Assembly (NCBI GenBank): GCA_025667525.1
Contig: CM046878.1
Span: forward strand, 393,704,974-393,768,973
Direction: 5' to 3'
From: Glebionis coronaria
Taxonomy: Eukaryota; Streptophyta; Magnoliopsida; Asterales; Asteraceae
Length of the DNA stretch: 64,000 nucleotides
The translations under genes and the position numbers were made by a program. The notes beneath the pieces were generated by a model, which was given only the letters and a program-made list of their open reading frames with translations, had not been told where the DNA came from and searched no databases. This document shows, one piece after another, positions 37,414 to 48,420 of the stretch. Positions within the stretch are counted from its first letter, which is position 1; each line of letters starts with the position of its first letter.

Positions 37414-39264
37414 ATGCGTACACGATCAACGTCTTATCAAGAGCGCGAGCCTCTCGAAGACTTAGACATGGCCGGTGTACAAAACAACAACAATAACCCA
37501 CCTCAAAACAATAATAATAACAACAACAACCCACCTTTCAACAACAATAATAACAACAACAATGAGCCTCTACCGGATAATCGCCCGATGATTGAACTTC
37601 TGCAAGCACATGTAGATGGCAACAATGATCCAATTGTTATACCCGCGTTTGCAACCAACAACTTTGAACTCAAATCCGGCTTTATCCAGATGGTCTCTGC
37701 TCAACCATTCTTGGGGCATACCATTGATGATCCACATGACCACATCAAGAGATTCCTGCAACTCACGAATACGGTCAAATTCAATGGTGTTCCACAAGAG
37801 GTAATCCGTTTACAACTTTTTCCCTTTTCTTTAGAGGGACAAGCCCGGCATTGGCTTGCTAAGGAACCGCCACAGAGTATTCTTACGTGGACGGATTTGG
37901 AGACCAAGTTTATCAACTACTTTTTCCCACCCTCTCGTACTACCGCTTTGCGGAATGAAATCATTAGTTTTGAACAAAAGTACGATGAGTCTTTTAGTGA
38001 ATCTTGGGATCGTTTCAAAGATCTTTTAAGAAAATGCCCACAACATGGTTTTACCAAAGTGCACCAAATTAACACTTTTTATAATGGTTTAAGCATGAAT
38101 GACCAAGATTCACTAAACAGTGTCTCGGGGGGTAATCTTTTGGCTAAGACTTCCAATGGCTGCTTGGGATGTCATTGAGAATAAGTCTCGTGTGCAAACC
38201 AAGAGTGTTCGGACCAATGTCGCTAGTGCTAGTACTAGTGACAGCGACAAGCGACTTGACAAAATCACTGCGCTTCTTGAATCGCTTGCTACCCAAACCG
38301 CCAGCAACACCAACAGCATCAACGCTAAAAACGCTCAAGTCAATGTTGTCAACCAACCATGTGAGATATGCGGGGGTCCTCACTCTTACACCACTTGTAC
38401 CGCCACCCAAGATTACCCTTCTGAGAATGTGAATGCAGCATACGGTACCTATCCTCAACCCGCTTATCAAGCTCGTCCTCAAAGTGACCGCAACCTGCTT
38501 AGCTACCACTCCAACAACTATCTCTCACCACCCGGTTTTACTCCTAACAACCCAAACCAACAACAAAACCTCAACCGCCCTCCTCAACAACAACAACAAT
38601 CTCGTGGACCATACATACCACCTCACAAACAACAACAACCACCTCAAAGAAACAACCAAGTTTACCAGCAACCTGCTTATCAACCACCCGCATACAATGC
38701 TCCTCCCAACCAACCCACCGCTTTACACCAAGAAGTGGAAACTTACATGAGGACTAACGATGTGATCGTGGGAAATCTTCAGCGGGAAGTGCTCAACTTG
38801 AAAGCAGACCTGGTGAAACAAGGGAACGATCTGAGAGCTGACATGAGAAATACTTTGGATAGTCAAACGAATGACTTAAAAAACATGATGGCTAGTTTCT
38901 TCCAAGGTAATCAACCCTCTTCTTTGGGTACTCTTCCGAGTAACACCGTTGCGAATCCAAGAGGGGAGATGAAAGCAATCACCACTCGCAATGGCAAAGG
39001 TACCAAGGAACCCGAGCTTCCTATACCTCCACCGGTGATTGTAACTAAGGAAAACGAGTCACCTGCTCCTATTCCCCAACCTTCGACTTCCCCAATTTCT
39101 CCACCTCTTACTTCTACCCCTCCTCCACCCAAGGATGTGAGTGATCCTTCGATCCCAAAGACTTCCTCTTCTTCTGATATACCTTATCCATCTAGGTTGA
39201 GGAAAGAGAAGCTCAAAAGCAAGGATGATATTCAGGTTTCAAACTTTCTTAAAATGTTCAACAA
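37414..39264 (+). pseudogene. gag of element C (one internal frameshift)
   Basis: Structural nucleocapsid/capsid polyprotein. It starts at ATG 37414. The N terminus carries two long Asn tracts (codons about 28-50). The retrotransposon gag domain follows, with M-I-E-L-L-Q-A-H, then A-R-H-W-L-A-K-E-P-P near 37845 and F-Y-N-G-L near 38080. A single-base frameshift near 38150 moves the reading to the frame running 38154-39268. The second half has a zinc knuckle C-E-I-C-G-G-P-H-S-Y-T-T-C (about 38360-38400), a Q/P/N-rich disordered stretch, a coiled-coil-like segment (about 38750-38890) and a P-rich linker. A second frameshift near 39263 separates it from the pol frame. Confidence 0.85.
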
Positions 39265-42200
39265 TTGAATTTTAACATCTCCTTCGCTGAGGCTCTCGCT
39301 CACATGCCTAAGTACGCGAAAATGTTCAAAGATCTTCTTAGCGACAAGGAGAAGCTTCTTGATATTGCTAACACCCAACTTAATGAAAACTGCTCTGCAG
39401 TGTTCTTAAGGAAATTGCCAACCAAGCTTGGTGATCCGGGTCGTTTCTTAATCCATTGTAACTTCCCGGGAGTAGAGAATTGCATGGCCCTAGCCGATCT
39501 AGGTGCCAGTATTAATCTAATGCCTCTAAGCGTTTGGAAGCAATTATCTCTCCCTGAGATAGTCCCCACCAAAATGACTTTGGAATTAGCTAACCGTACG
39601 GTTGCTTATCCAGTGGGGATAGCCGAAGACGTCTTTGTAGGAGTCGACAAATTCACTTTTCCTGCCGATTTCGTTGTCGTTGACTACGACATGGACCCTC
39701 GTGTGCCATTGATCGTTGGTCGTCCATTCTTGAGGACCGGTCGCACTCTCATCGATGTTGAAGCCGGTGAGCTTATCATGAGAGTGGGCGACGATAAAAT
39801 CGTCTTCAACATGGGAAAGTTGTCTAAACAACCTTATTCATACGAGAGTGTTAATTGTATTGACGTTTTGGATGAGGCTTGTGAAGAACACTTTATTGAT
39901 GCTTGTAAAAATATTCCTACCTCTCTTCCCAATGTTGACACCGTTTCCTCTATTGATTCATCACTGTCTCTATTTGGAGAAAGTGATTTCTTTTGGAAAG
40001 ATCTTGAAGCCACCATGGGAGATGTGAACTTAGCAAATGACGATTCTCCCACCGATTGGGATGAAGACATGCATTTCTTTGAAAACCTTCTCAAAGAAGA
40101 CAATCTTTCTCCACCATCTCCCACGGTTATTGCTATCGATGCTCCGACTTTGAAAACGCCTCCCATCGAAAATCCTCCGGATTTAGAACTTAAGGAGTTG
40201 CCGCCCTATCTCGAGTACGTGTTCCTTGAAGAAAACAAGAAGTCGCCTGTCATCATCGCGAAGGACTTGAAAGAAGAAGAGAAATCTCGCCTCCTCGCCG
40301 TGCTTAAAGATCATAAGAAGGCAATTGCTTGGAAAATTTCCGATATCCGCGGAATTGATCCGAATTTTTGTACTCACAAGATTCTTATGGAAGATGACTT
40401 TAAACCCGCAATCCAGAGCCAAAGAATGGTTAATCCTAAAATTCATGACGTCATCAAACAAGACGTTATCAAACTTCTAGATGCCGGCTTGATTTACCCT
40501 ATTTCGGATTCGCCGTGGATAAGTCCCGTCCATTGTGTGCCCAAGAAGGGCGGAATAACCGTTGTTTCCAATGAACACAACGAGTTGATTCCCACTCGTC
40601 GCGTTACTGGGTGGAGAGTTTGTATTGATTATCGCAAGCTCAATGATGCCACGAGAAAAGACCACTTTCCTCTTCCCTTCATGGATCAAATGCTCGAGCG
40701 TCTAGCTGGTAATGACTATTACTGCTTCTTAGACGGTTTCTCCGGGTATTTTCAAATTCCCATCGATCCCAAGGACCAAGAAAAGACCACATTCACTTGT
40801 CCTTATGGAACATTTGCTTACAAACGCATGCCTTTTGGTTTATGTAATGCTCCTGGGACGTTCCAAAGGTGTATGATGGCTATCTTCCATGACATGGTGG
40901 AAGACACTATGGAAGTATTCATGGATGATTTCTCGGTTTATGGTGATTCTTTCTCTGCTTGCCTTGCCAATTTAGAACGTATGCTTAAGCGGTGTGAAGA
41001 CACTCGGCTTGTTCTTAATTGGGAAAAATGCCATTTCATGGTAAAAGAGGGCATCGTGCTTGGACACAAGATCTCCAAAGCCGGTCTTCAAGTAGACCAT
41101 GCTAAAGTCGATGTTATCGCTAAGTTGCCTCCACCTTCAACCGTGAAGGGTGTGAGAAGTTTCCTTGGTCATGCGGGCTTCTACCGTCGATTCATCAAAG
41201 ATTTTTCTCAAATCGCTCGCCCGATGACCCACCTCTTGGAAAAAGATACTCCTTTTATCTTTTCCAAAGAGTGCCTTCAAGCCTTCAACTTGCTTAAGGA
41301 TAAGCTAACTAAGGCACCCGTCTTGGTTACCCCTAATTGGGAGCTTCCCTTTAAGTTAATGTGCGATGCTAGTGACTTTGCTATTGGAGCGGTTTTGGGC
41401 CAAAGAGTGAACAAACACTTCCAAACAATCCACTATGCTAGCAAGACAATGACGGGGGCTCTATTGCATTATACGACAACCGAAAAAGAGCTTTTAGCTG
41501 TTGTCTATGCCTTTGAAAAATTCCGCCCCTATCTTGTCCTTTCCACCACAATCTTTTACACCGATCATTCCGCGCTGAAGTACTTGTTGACTAAGCAAGA
41601 TTCCAAACCAAGACTTCTTCGCTGGGTTTTACTACTCCAAGAATTTAAAATCGAAATTCACGATAAAAAAGGAGCTGAAAACCTAGCCGCGGATCATCTC
41701 AGTAGACTTGAGGATCCTTACCAAGGGGATCATCTGAACAAAGAAATCAATGATTCTTTTCCCTTGGAGACCTTAATGTCTATCAACTCGACTGTTGATG
41801 AAACCCCGTGGTTTGCGGACACTGAAAACTACTTGGCGGGTGGAATTCTCGTTGACGGGTTAACATCCCAGAAAAAGAAGAAGTTCTTTAACGACATTAA
41901 GACTTACTTTTGGGATGACCCGTATCTATTCAAACAATGTGCTGATTTGATTATTCGCCGATGTGTTGATGGACCGGCAGCTTTAGAAATCCTTGACGCT
42001 TGCCACAAAGGACCTACCGGTGGTCACTTTGGTCCCAACTACACCGCCAAAAAAGTGTTTGAATCGGGATTTTATTGGCCCACCATCTATCGTGACGCTC
42101 ACGAGATGGTTAAACATTGTGATGCTTGCCAAAAACAAGGCAAGATCACATATAAAGACGAGATGCCTCAGAATTTCATTCAAGAATGTGAAATCTTTGA

Positions 42201-42498
42201 TGTTTGGGGTATCGACTTTATGGGGCCATTCCCTTCCTCTAAAGGAAACAAATACATCCTTGTAGCCGTTGACTACGTTTCAAAGTGGGTTGAAGCCAAA
42301 GCTTTACCTACTAATGACGCAAGGGTGGTTTGTAACTTTTTGAAATCGCTATTCGCTAGATTCGGTGTGCCTCGTGCCATTATTAGTGATCGCGGGACTC
42401 ATTTTTGCAATGACCAATTTGCTAGAGTCATGGCTAAGTATGGTGTAAATCATAGTCTTTCCACCGCTTACCACCCACAAACTAATGGCCAGGCTGAA
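39265..42498 (+). pseudogene. pol of element C: protease, RT, RNase H, integrase (3' frameshift)
   Basis: One open frame of about 1080 codons. Protease: A-D-L-G-A-S at residues 77-82. RT: W-R-V-C-I-D-Y near residue 450, F-L-D-G-F-S-G-Y, and F-M-D-D at 552-555. RNase H: M-C-D-A-S-D near 700, followed by T-E-K-E, Y-T-D-H-S-A and A-D-H-L-S-R-L. Integrase: H-x-H plus C-D-A-C zinc motif about 913-955; catalytic Asp at about 984, Asp at about 1042 and Glu at about 1078, giving D,D-35-E spacing. A single-base deletion immediately after the catalytic Glu (about 42499) shifts the frame and creates a stop at 42516. It begins at a frameshift junction, so 39265 is not a true start codon. Confidence 0.9.
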
Positions 42499-43091
42499 TA
42501 TCCAACCGAGGATTAAAGCGAATTCTCGAAAGAACCGTGGGAGAGCATCGTGCCTCATGGGCTGATAAACTTGATGATGCTTTGTGGGCTTTTCGTACCG
42601 CTTACAAAACGCCGATTGGTTGTACACCATATCGTCTCGTGTACGGGAAAGCATGCCACCTCCCCATTGAGTTGGAGCACAAGGCTTACTGGGCCATGAA
42701 GTGGGATAATTTTGATATCAACAAAGCCGGTGACTTACGCAAGATCCAACTCAATGAGCTGAATGAACTCCGTAATGAGGCTTATGAAAATTCTTTGATC
42801 TATAAGGAGAAGACTAAGCTCATTCACGACTCTAAGATTAAGAACCGAGAGTTCCAAGTTGGAGACAAAGTTTTATTCTTTAACTCTCGGTTGAAAATCT
42901 TTTCGGGCAAGCTGAAATCTCGTTGGTCCGGCCCATTCACTATTGCCCAAATGTTTCCATATGGTACTCTCGAGCTCGCTCAACCTAATGGACCAAATTT
43001 TAAGGTGAATGGCCAACGAGTGAAGTTGTACTTTGGTGAGGACATCTCTCAGGAGATGATTCCATCCCTCACCACGTTCCCCATGAACTAA
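42499..43091 (+). pseudogene. Integrase C-terminal part of element C (frame-shifted continuation)
   Basis: This continues the integrase after the frameshift: N-R-G-L-K-R-I-L, then [14 protein letters not shown] and the GPY/F-like R-W-S-G-P-F-T, ending at TAA 43089-43091. Without the one-base loss it would be the C-terminal end of the same polyprotein. The first in-frame ATG (42537) is not expected to be used as a start. Confidence 0.85.
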
Positions 43092-44434
43092 TTTTTGGTC
43101 GAGTCAGGCTCGTGACTCGGTTATCAAAAACAAGCGCTCCTCGGGAGGCAACCCGAGTATCTATCATTTTATGTTTTAACCTCCTAAGTGTAAGGGGACC
43201 TATATAGGCGTTTTTATTTGTGTGGTGATGTGATTACAGGGATAAGTGCACTCTTGGAATATCTGAAGAACCGTGTTCCCGTGTTATCCGAAATCCGGTT
43301 CTATCTCTCAACTATCGTGATTCAGTTTTCTTCATACTCACATTTGAAATTGATCACTTTAGTCGTCTCTTCCTTAACTTGAGTTAACCAACGTGCACAA
43401 TGTCATAAGTGTAGGGGAGACTTTTCCCACATGCTTAAACATTGAGGACAATGTTTATCTTAAGTGTAGGGGGGACTTCTATCGAAGTTTTAAGTGGACT
43501 TTTCCATGAAAATGCCTTCATTTAACCGGAAAATCATCTTTTTCAGCATTTTTCAAATTTTTAATTAACTTTGGCCATTTAGTCGTAATTTTTAAATTTT
43601 TATCGTTGCTTTCATATGTATATATCCCGCAATAAAGTCAAAAATATTAATAAAGTGGTGTAGCTAGTTTAGAAGTCTTTGACATATTAGGCCCGTTGCG
43701 ATTATTTTGACTCAACCCGAATAGACTTATTCAAGTTTATTCTAGCTAGTATCCTTAACCATGTATACCTTAATTGGTTTATTAGGCTAAGCATCCACGA
43801 GTCTCATTACTTGAGATTTTAAATTGTGGAGAACGAGAAATGATAGAGTCAATTATAAGTCGGTATTCTTGCGCAAGCTCACTTGGTGTAATTATCTGCC
43901 TATTCTCCCATCACTTGCTAATAATTTATCTGCAATAAGTAAGGTCGTACGATTTGAAAAGTTACTTAGCTTCTAGCCCAAGATCGTTTAAAAGTTGCTC
44001 GGTAATGATAAGAGTTCATAGCCAAGGCATAACTTATGAAGCGGGGCGCGAAGATTGGCGAGTCCGAAAAGGCCCTAACAAGGCATGAGGATTCAATTTT
44101 ATTGCTGAAGATCCAAAGTGATGTGAAAATCATTATTCCCAAAATCAATATGAAGGATCAAGACGCACGACGAAAAGCAATCAACACCCATAAAGATCAT
44201 GGAGAAGTCTATCCGAAAAGACCCTAACAAGGTATGAGGATAAATAGATCCAAGTCCAAAAAGGAGGCGGATCGTTGTATCTCAAAATCCCAATTAGAGA
44301 TTGAAGAAATAATCATGAAGTCGTGGTCAACAAAGTTGGAGTACCCCTCAAAAGTCTCCAAGTGAAGAAACTCTATTAACGATGAGAAGACCATTATCTC
44401 AAGAACGTCTCTCGAAGATATGAAGTATGAAGTA
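43092..44434 (+). other. 3' untranslated region of element C, first part, with hairpins and PPT-like repeats
   Basis: Just after the stop come two hairpins: CGAGTC...GACTCG (43100-43119) and CTCGGG-AGGCAA-CCCGAG (43140-43157). PPT-like aagtgtaggggg variants occur at 43184-43198, 43407-43418 and 43461-43474. The last two flank the inverted repeat AAACATTG-AGGA-CAATGTTT (43437-43456). The remainder is homologous to 16566-17900 of A in reverse complement. It is broken at 44435 by D and resumes at 48416. No gene. Confidence 0.8.
44430..44434. other. TSD of element D (left), AAGTA
   Basis: Exact match with 48416-48420. Confidence 0.95.
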
Positions 44435-44985
44435 TGTTAGGACTCATGGATTTAGAAGTTAGTACTGGTAATATGCAGTTCCTACTGGAGTACTCCGTTA
44501 CTCCTGGTGAGTTACTCCTGGTCATATTATAAAGTTGATATGTAGAAGATAAGATCAAGGAAGATTGTAGAAGATATGATCAAATATTTAGTCTTCCTAT
44601 TCATATGGAAAGTATTAAAGATATTGATTATGATGAGGAGGTTACAATATTATTTAGGAAATAATTAAATGGTATTAATATATAATACTTTGGAAAGTAT
44701 TAATTATGTTGTAACCACCTAGGACCCCTTGCACTATAAAAGGAGGTCCTAGGGTGTAGAGATGAAGACACTTCGACACACACACATTCTCTACACATTT
44801 ATCTCATTGTTTGTTATAGCTTCAAGGTTGTAAACCCTATCACTATTTAGAGTGATCGTATTAATATATTGAGGCTTGGATGTTTGGTTATTTCTATTGT
44901 TCTTCTTATATATAAAGATTGGTTTCCGCACACTCTTTGTACTGTGATCAAGGCTTCAAAGATCCTTCAAGTAGCAGACTCAACA
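44435..44985 (+). repeat. 5' LTR of element D
   Basis: TATA box TATAAAAG at 44735-44742, lying in the loop of a perfect 9-bp inverted repeat CCTAGGACC (44718-44726) / GGTCCTAGG (44745-44753). Ctcctggt-type short repeats occur near the LTR start. Confidence 0.95.
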
Positions 44986-44987
44986 AG

Positions 44988-45003
44988 TGGTATCAGAGCC
45001 TCG
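44988..45003 (+). other. Primer-binding site of element D
   Basis: TGGTATCAGAGCCTCG, the classic plant Ty1/copia site complementary to initiator Met tRNA, two bases after the LTR. Confidence 0.95.
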
Positions 45004-45131
45004 TTGAGAAGCTTTGATTGAGAAGAACAAGATCTCTACATCTGTATTGCTGTGAAGTGAAGCTTCTGGTCAGAATTTGTGACAGTTTAGCAACAGATTA
45101 GCGACGGTTTGCCAGTTTTGTGACAGAAGTC

Positions 45132-46616
45132 ATGGCGTGCAGAACTTCAATTCCAGACAATGAGGTAATTCTTATGACTGAATCTGAGGTTAGAGAATAT
45201 AATGCTAAATTAAAGAATAAAATGCATGTTTATAATAACTCTAACTTAGCAATTAGTTGCGTAGAAACATATGAACAAAAACTTCTAGAACTTCAAAAAC
45301 AATGTGCTGATCTGAATGCTGAAAATGATAAATATTATATAGAAGTTCAGTCATACAAAAGTTCTCTAAAAACATTAGAAGAACAGAAAAAGTGGTTTCA
45401 AAATACCCAATTAGAGTATGAAGATAAGATTAGGATATTAAGTATTGACTTAGAAAATACAACTAATCTATTGACATATTCTGAAAAGCTTAATACTGAG
45501 GTAAATAAAGAGAAGCAGGAGCTACAAACTAAATTAGATAATGCTTTGGCTAGGTTTGATAAATGGAAAAATTCATCTAAAAACTTAGTCAAATTAGTAG
45601 ATAGCTCTATGTCTGGTAGAACCAAAATTGGCTTAGGATTTAAAAACTATATTGGGCCAAATGATGTTTTTGACTCCTCTTTGTCTAGTGTGTTTGATAC
45701 TACCCCTGAAGATGTGAAAGGTAGGCCTGTTTTCAATAGGTATAAACCAACTGCAGAGATGCATGCTGTTCCTCCACCTATCACTGGGGAATTCATGCCT
45801 ATCTCGAACCACTCTGACTTTGATGAATCTCAAATCACATATGGTACAAGGTCCACTGGCTCAATTGAAACTATTTTTGTGTCTAATGACTTTGTCTCTT
45901 TTAACTCTAGTGACAAGTCTTTAGAACCTAACACCAATGACCTTGACTCTTGTGAGTCTGACTCTAGTGTTGGTACACTTGAGTCTGTGCCTGATCCTGT
46001 TATAACTGAACCCATCACTAGTAAAAATGCCTCATGAAATTCTACCTTAAGTGCTAAATCACCTAAGTTCTACCCTCAATCTGTTTGTGCTAAGAATGAC
46101 AGTAAAAGGAAAGCAGATAACCCTAGGAAAAACAATAAGAGTCCTAGAGGTAATCAAAGAGGTTGGAATGGCATGATGACTCAGAAATTAGGTGATAACT
46201 TTGAGTTCAAAAATAAGACTTGCTATGTGTGTGGTAGTTTTAGCCACTTGCAATATACTTGTAAACACAAGAGAAAGATTAATGATCAACAAATAGTTAA
46301 GCCAGTGTGGAATAACTCAAGACGGGTGAATCACAAGAACTTTGGTATAAATATTCACCCAAATACAAAAAGTAACATAATTCCACAACCAAGATGCTTT
46401 AACAATATTAAGGGTACAAGGGTTGAGTCTACACGGTCAAAAACAAAACTTAATATTGTTAATGCTTTAGCTAGGTGGGTTTGGAAACCTAAACAAGATG
46501 GTTTACAACATGTCTCCAAATCAAATAGTGCATCAAAGTCCTTAACAAGATATGACTATGTTGATGTATATGGAAGATTCAAGTCTGTTTTGGCTTGGGA
46601 CTTCCATAAGCACTAA
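45132..46616 (+). pseudogene. Partial copia gag of element D with one internal stop
   Basis: It starts at ATG 45132. One frame runs to 46616, interrupted only by TGA at 46035-46037. The N-terminal 150 residues form a predicted coiled coil (long heptad-like stretch with L-E-L-Q-K-Q and T-L-E-E-Q-K). An acidic, Ser-rich linker follows, then a zinc knuckle C-Y-V-C-G-S-F-S-H-L-Q-Y-T-C (about 46220-46261, CX2CX4HX4C). It lacks the N-terminal capsid region (L-x-G-x-N-F-x-D-W) usual in copia gag. Such proteins are the C-terminal gag parts seen in large copia elements. The single stop suggests recent inactivation, or an element type that does not need the knuckle. I cannot tell which. Confidence 0.75.
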
Positions 46617-47150
46617 TCTTTTCTTGGTTTGTGTTCTTTTCAGCAAGTGTGATTGTAAATTTCTATGATTATTATTTTCTGTATTTGTGTGAACTAACTT
46701 TTTGTAGGAAAAGCAACGTTGTTTAAAAAAAAAGGATTTTCTTGATGGTGAATACTTTGCTCTATTTGAGGGGAGGTTTTAGCTTAAGGGGAGGCTTGTT
46801 GTATGTATAACTGTGTATATTCTTGTGTTTTTCTGTCTAATCAATTTTACAGGTTGACATTGGTGCTGGTGGATATGGTTCCTCCTAGTAGAACTAAGTT
46901 GCTCCTAGTCGACCAATGGTTCCTCCTGGTTGCACTCATCCTGCTTCTGGTGGACCATTGTTCTTCCTGATGCTATCTACGTTCCTTCTGGTTGACTCAT
47001 AGTCTTTGAGTGGTTATAAAAAAAAAATTATTAAAAAAAAAATTTTAAAAAAAAGAAAAAGAAAATAGACACTCTCGAATCGAAATACCTTTGTATATAT
47101 TTCACTTTTTGGGCTGTTTTTGTTTGGTACTTAGGTGTTGGCTGCCCCCC
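46617..47150 (+). other. Non-coding internal region of element D
   Basis: Non-coding; contains cctcctggt/cttcctgg short repeats (46860-47000) and A-rich runs (47018-47066). A first purine-rich string (tgaggggagg then ttaaggggagg) is at 46768-46798, like a PPT. Confidence 0.6.
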
Positions 47151-47159
47151 ACACAACAA

Positions 47160-47660
47160 ATGGTCCTCAACTCACCATGTCTCACCGACAAGAAAGAGTT
47201 GATTCACCTTGAGGGTACGGCTCCTGGTGCGATTCTCAAATCCGTTGATGGTTGCCAGGTTACCCAAAACTAGATGGTTTTCACTTGCCATGGTCCTAGA
47301 CTGAAAAGTGGCTAATCCAAGGGGGTACGGCTCTTGGTAAAGATTTTATCAAATCCGTTGATAGCTATAATAGCTTGCTCAAAGCTATAGGGTTTTCAAC
47401 TCACCGATGCTTCATTGCTAAGAGTTGGCGAGTCCAGAAGGGTACGGCTTCTGGTAAAGACATATCAAATCCGTTGATGGCTGTGATGGTTTGCCAAAAA
47501 TCATCAGGGTACTCCAACTCACCAATGATTCACGTTCCAAGAGTTGGACTGGGTACTAGTCTCCCAGGGTGATGTCATGATTCCACCAAAAGACTGGCTA
47601 GCCCAAGAGTGAGCAGCTACTTGGTAAAGGCTTATCAAATCTGCTCCTGTTGCTGTCAAG
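47160..47660 (+). repeat. Diverged tandem repeat (about 110-170 bp units) in element D
   Basis: Four units, each with a GGGTACGGCT-like box (near 47213, 47324 and 47442; a decayed one near 47612) followed by c-t-x-g-g-t-a-a-a-g and atcaaatccgttgatggct. They lie upstream of the PPT. Open frames here are incidental. Confidence 0.75.
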
Positions 47661-47858
47661 AATCAACATGTGCAGATGTTTTCAAGCTTTAAAGAAGCTT
47701 AGCCGTTCGTGTATCAGCAGCTACTTTTGTGTTTCTTCTAGTTTTATCAAGTGAGCTTGTTGCTGCTGTGGTTCATATTCCAATCCTCATGCTTATTGGT
47801 GACACATCTACTTGGAAACTTGAACTCAACAAAGTTAAATTCAAGTTTAGGGGAGGAT

Positions 47859-48415
47859 TGTTAGGACTCATGGATTTAGAAGTTAGTACTGGTAATATGC
47901 AGTTCCTACTGGAGTACTCCGTTACTCCTGGTGAGTTACTCCTGGTCATATTATAAAGTTGATAGAAGATTGTAGAAGATAAGATCAAGGAAGATTGTAG
48001 AAGATATGATCAAATATTTAGTCTTCCTATTCATATGGAAAGTATTAAAGATATTGATTATGATGAGGAGGTTACAATATTATTTAGGAAATAATTAAAT
48101 GGTATTAATATATAATACTTTGGAAAGTATTAATTATGTTGTAACCACCTAGGACCCCTTGCACTATAAAAGGAGGTCCTAGGGTGTAGAGATGAAGACA
48201 CTTCGACACACACACATTCTCTACACATTTATCTCATTGTTTGTTATAGCTTCAAGGTTGTAAACCCTATCACTATTTAGAGTGATCGTATTAATATATT
48301 GAGGCTTGGATGTTTGGTTATTTCTATTGTTCTTCTTATATATAAAGATTGGTTTCCGCACACTCTTTGTACTGTGATCAAGGCTTCAAAGATCCTTCAA
48401 GTAGCAGACTCAACA
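47859..48415 (+). repeat. 3' LTR of element D
   Basis: 557 bases, preceded by PPT aggggaggat. It matches the 5' LTR apart from a small indel near 47962. TATA at 48165-48172, again within the 9-bp inverted repeat. Confidence 0.95.
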
Positions 48416-48420
48416 AAGTA

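Larger units (their letters stand above)
44435..48415 (+). mobile_element. Very young non-autonomous Ty1/copia element D (gag only)
   Basis: Direct LTRs TGTTAGG...CAACA (44435-44985, 551 bases; 47859-48415, 557 bases), TSD AAGTA on both sides, a copia-type PBS at 44988 and a PPT at 47849-47858. The LTRs look identical by eye except for one small length difference, so this is the most recent retrotransposon insertion in the window. The interior has only a partial gag and non-coding repeats. There is no protease, integrase, RT or RNase H, so mobility would depend on a partner element. Confidence 0.95.

Noticed and set aside
42537..43091. Independent gene starting at ATG 42537
   Set aside because: It is the integrase C-terminal part in a shifted frame; the similarity extends upstream of the ATG.
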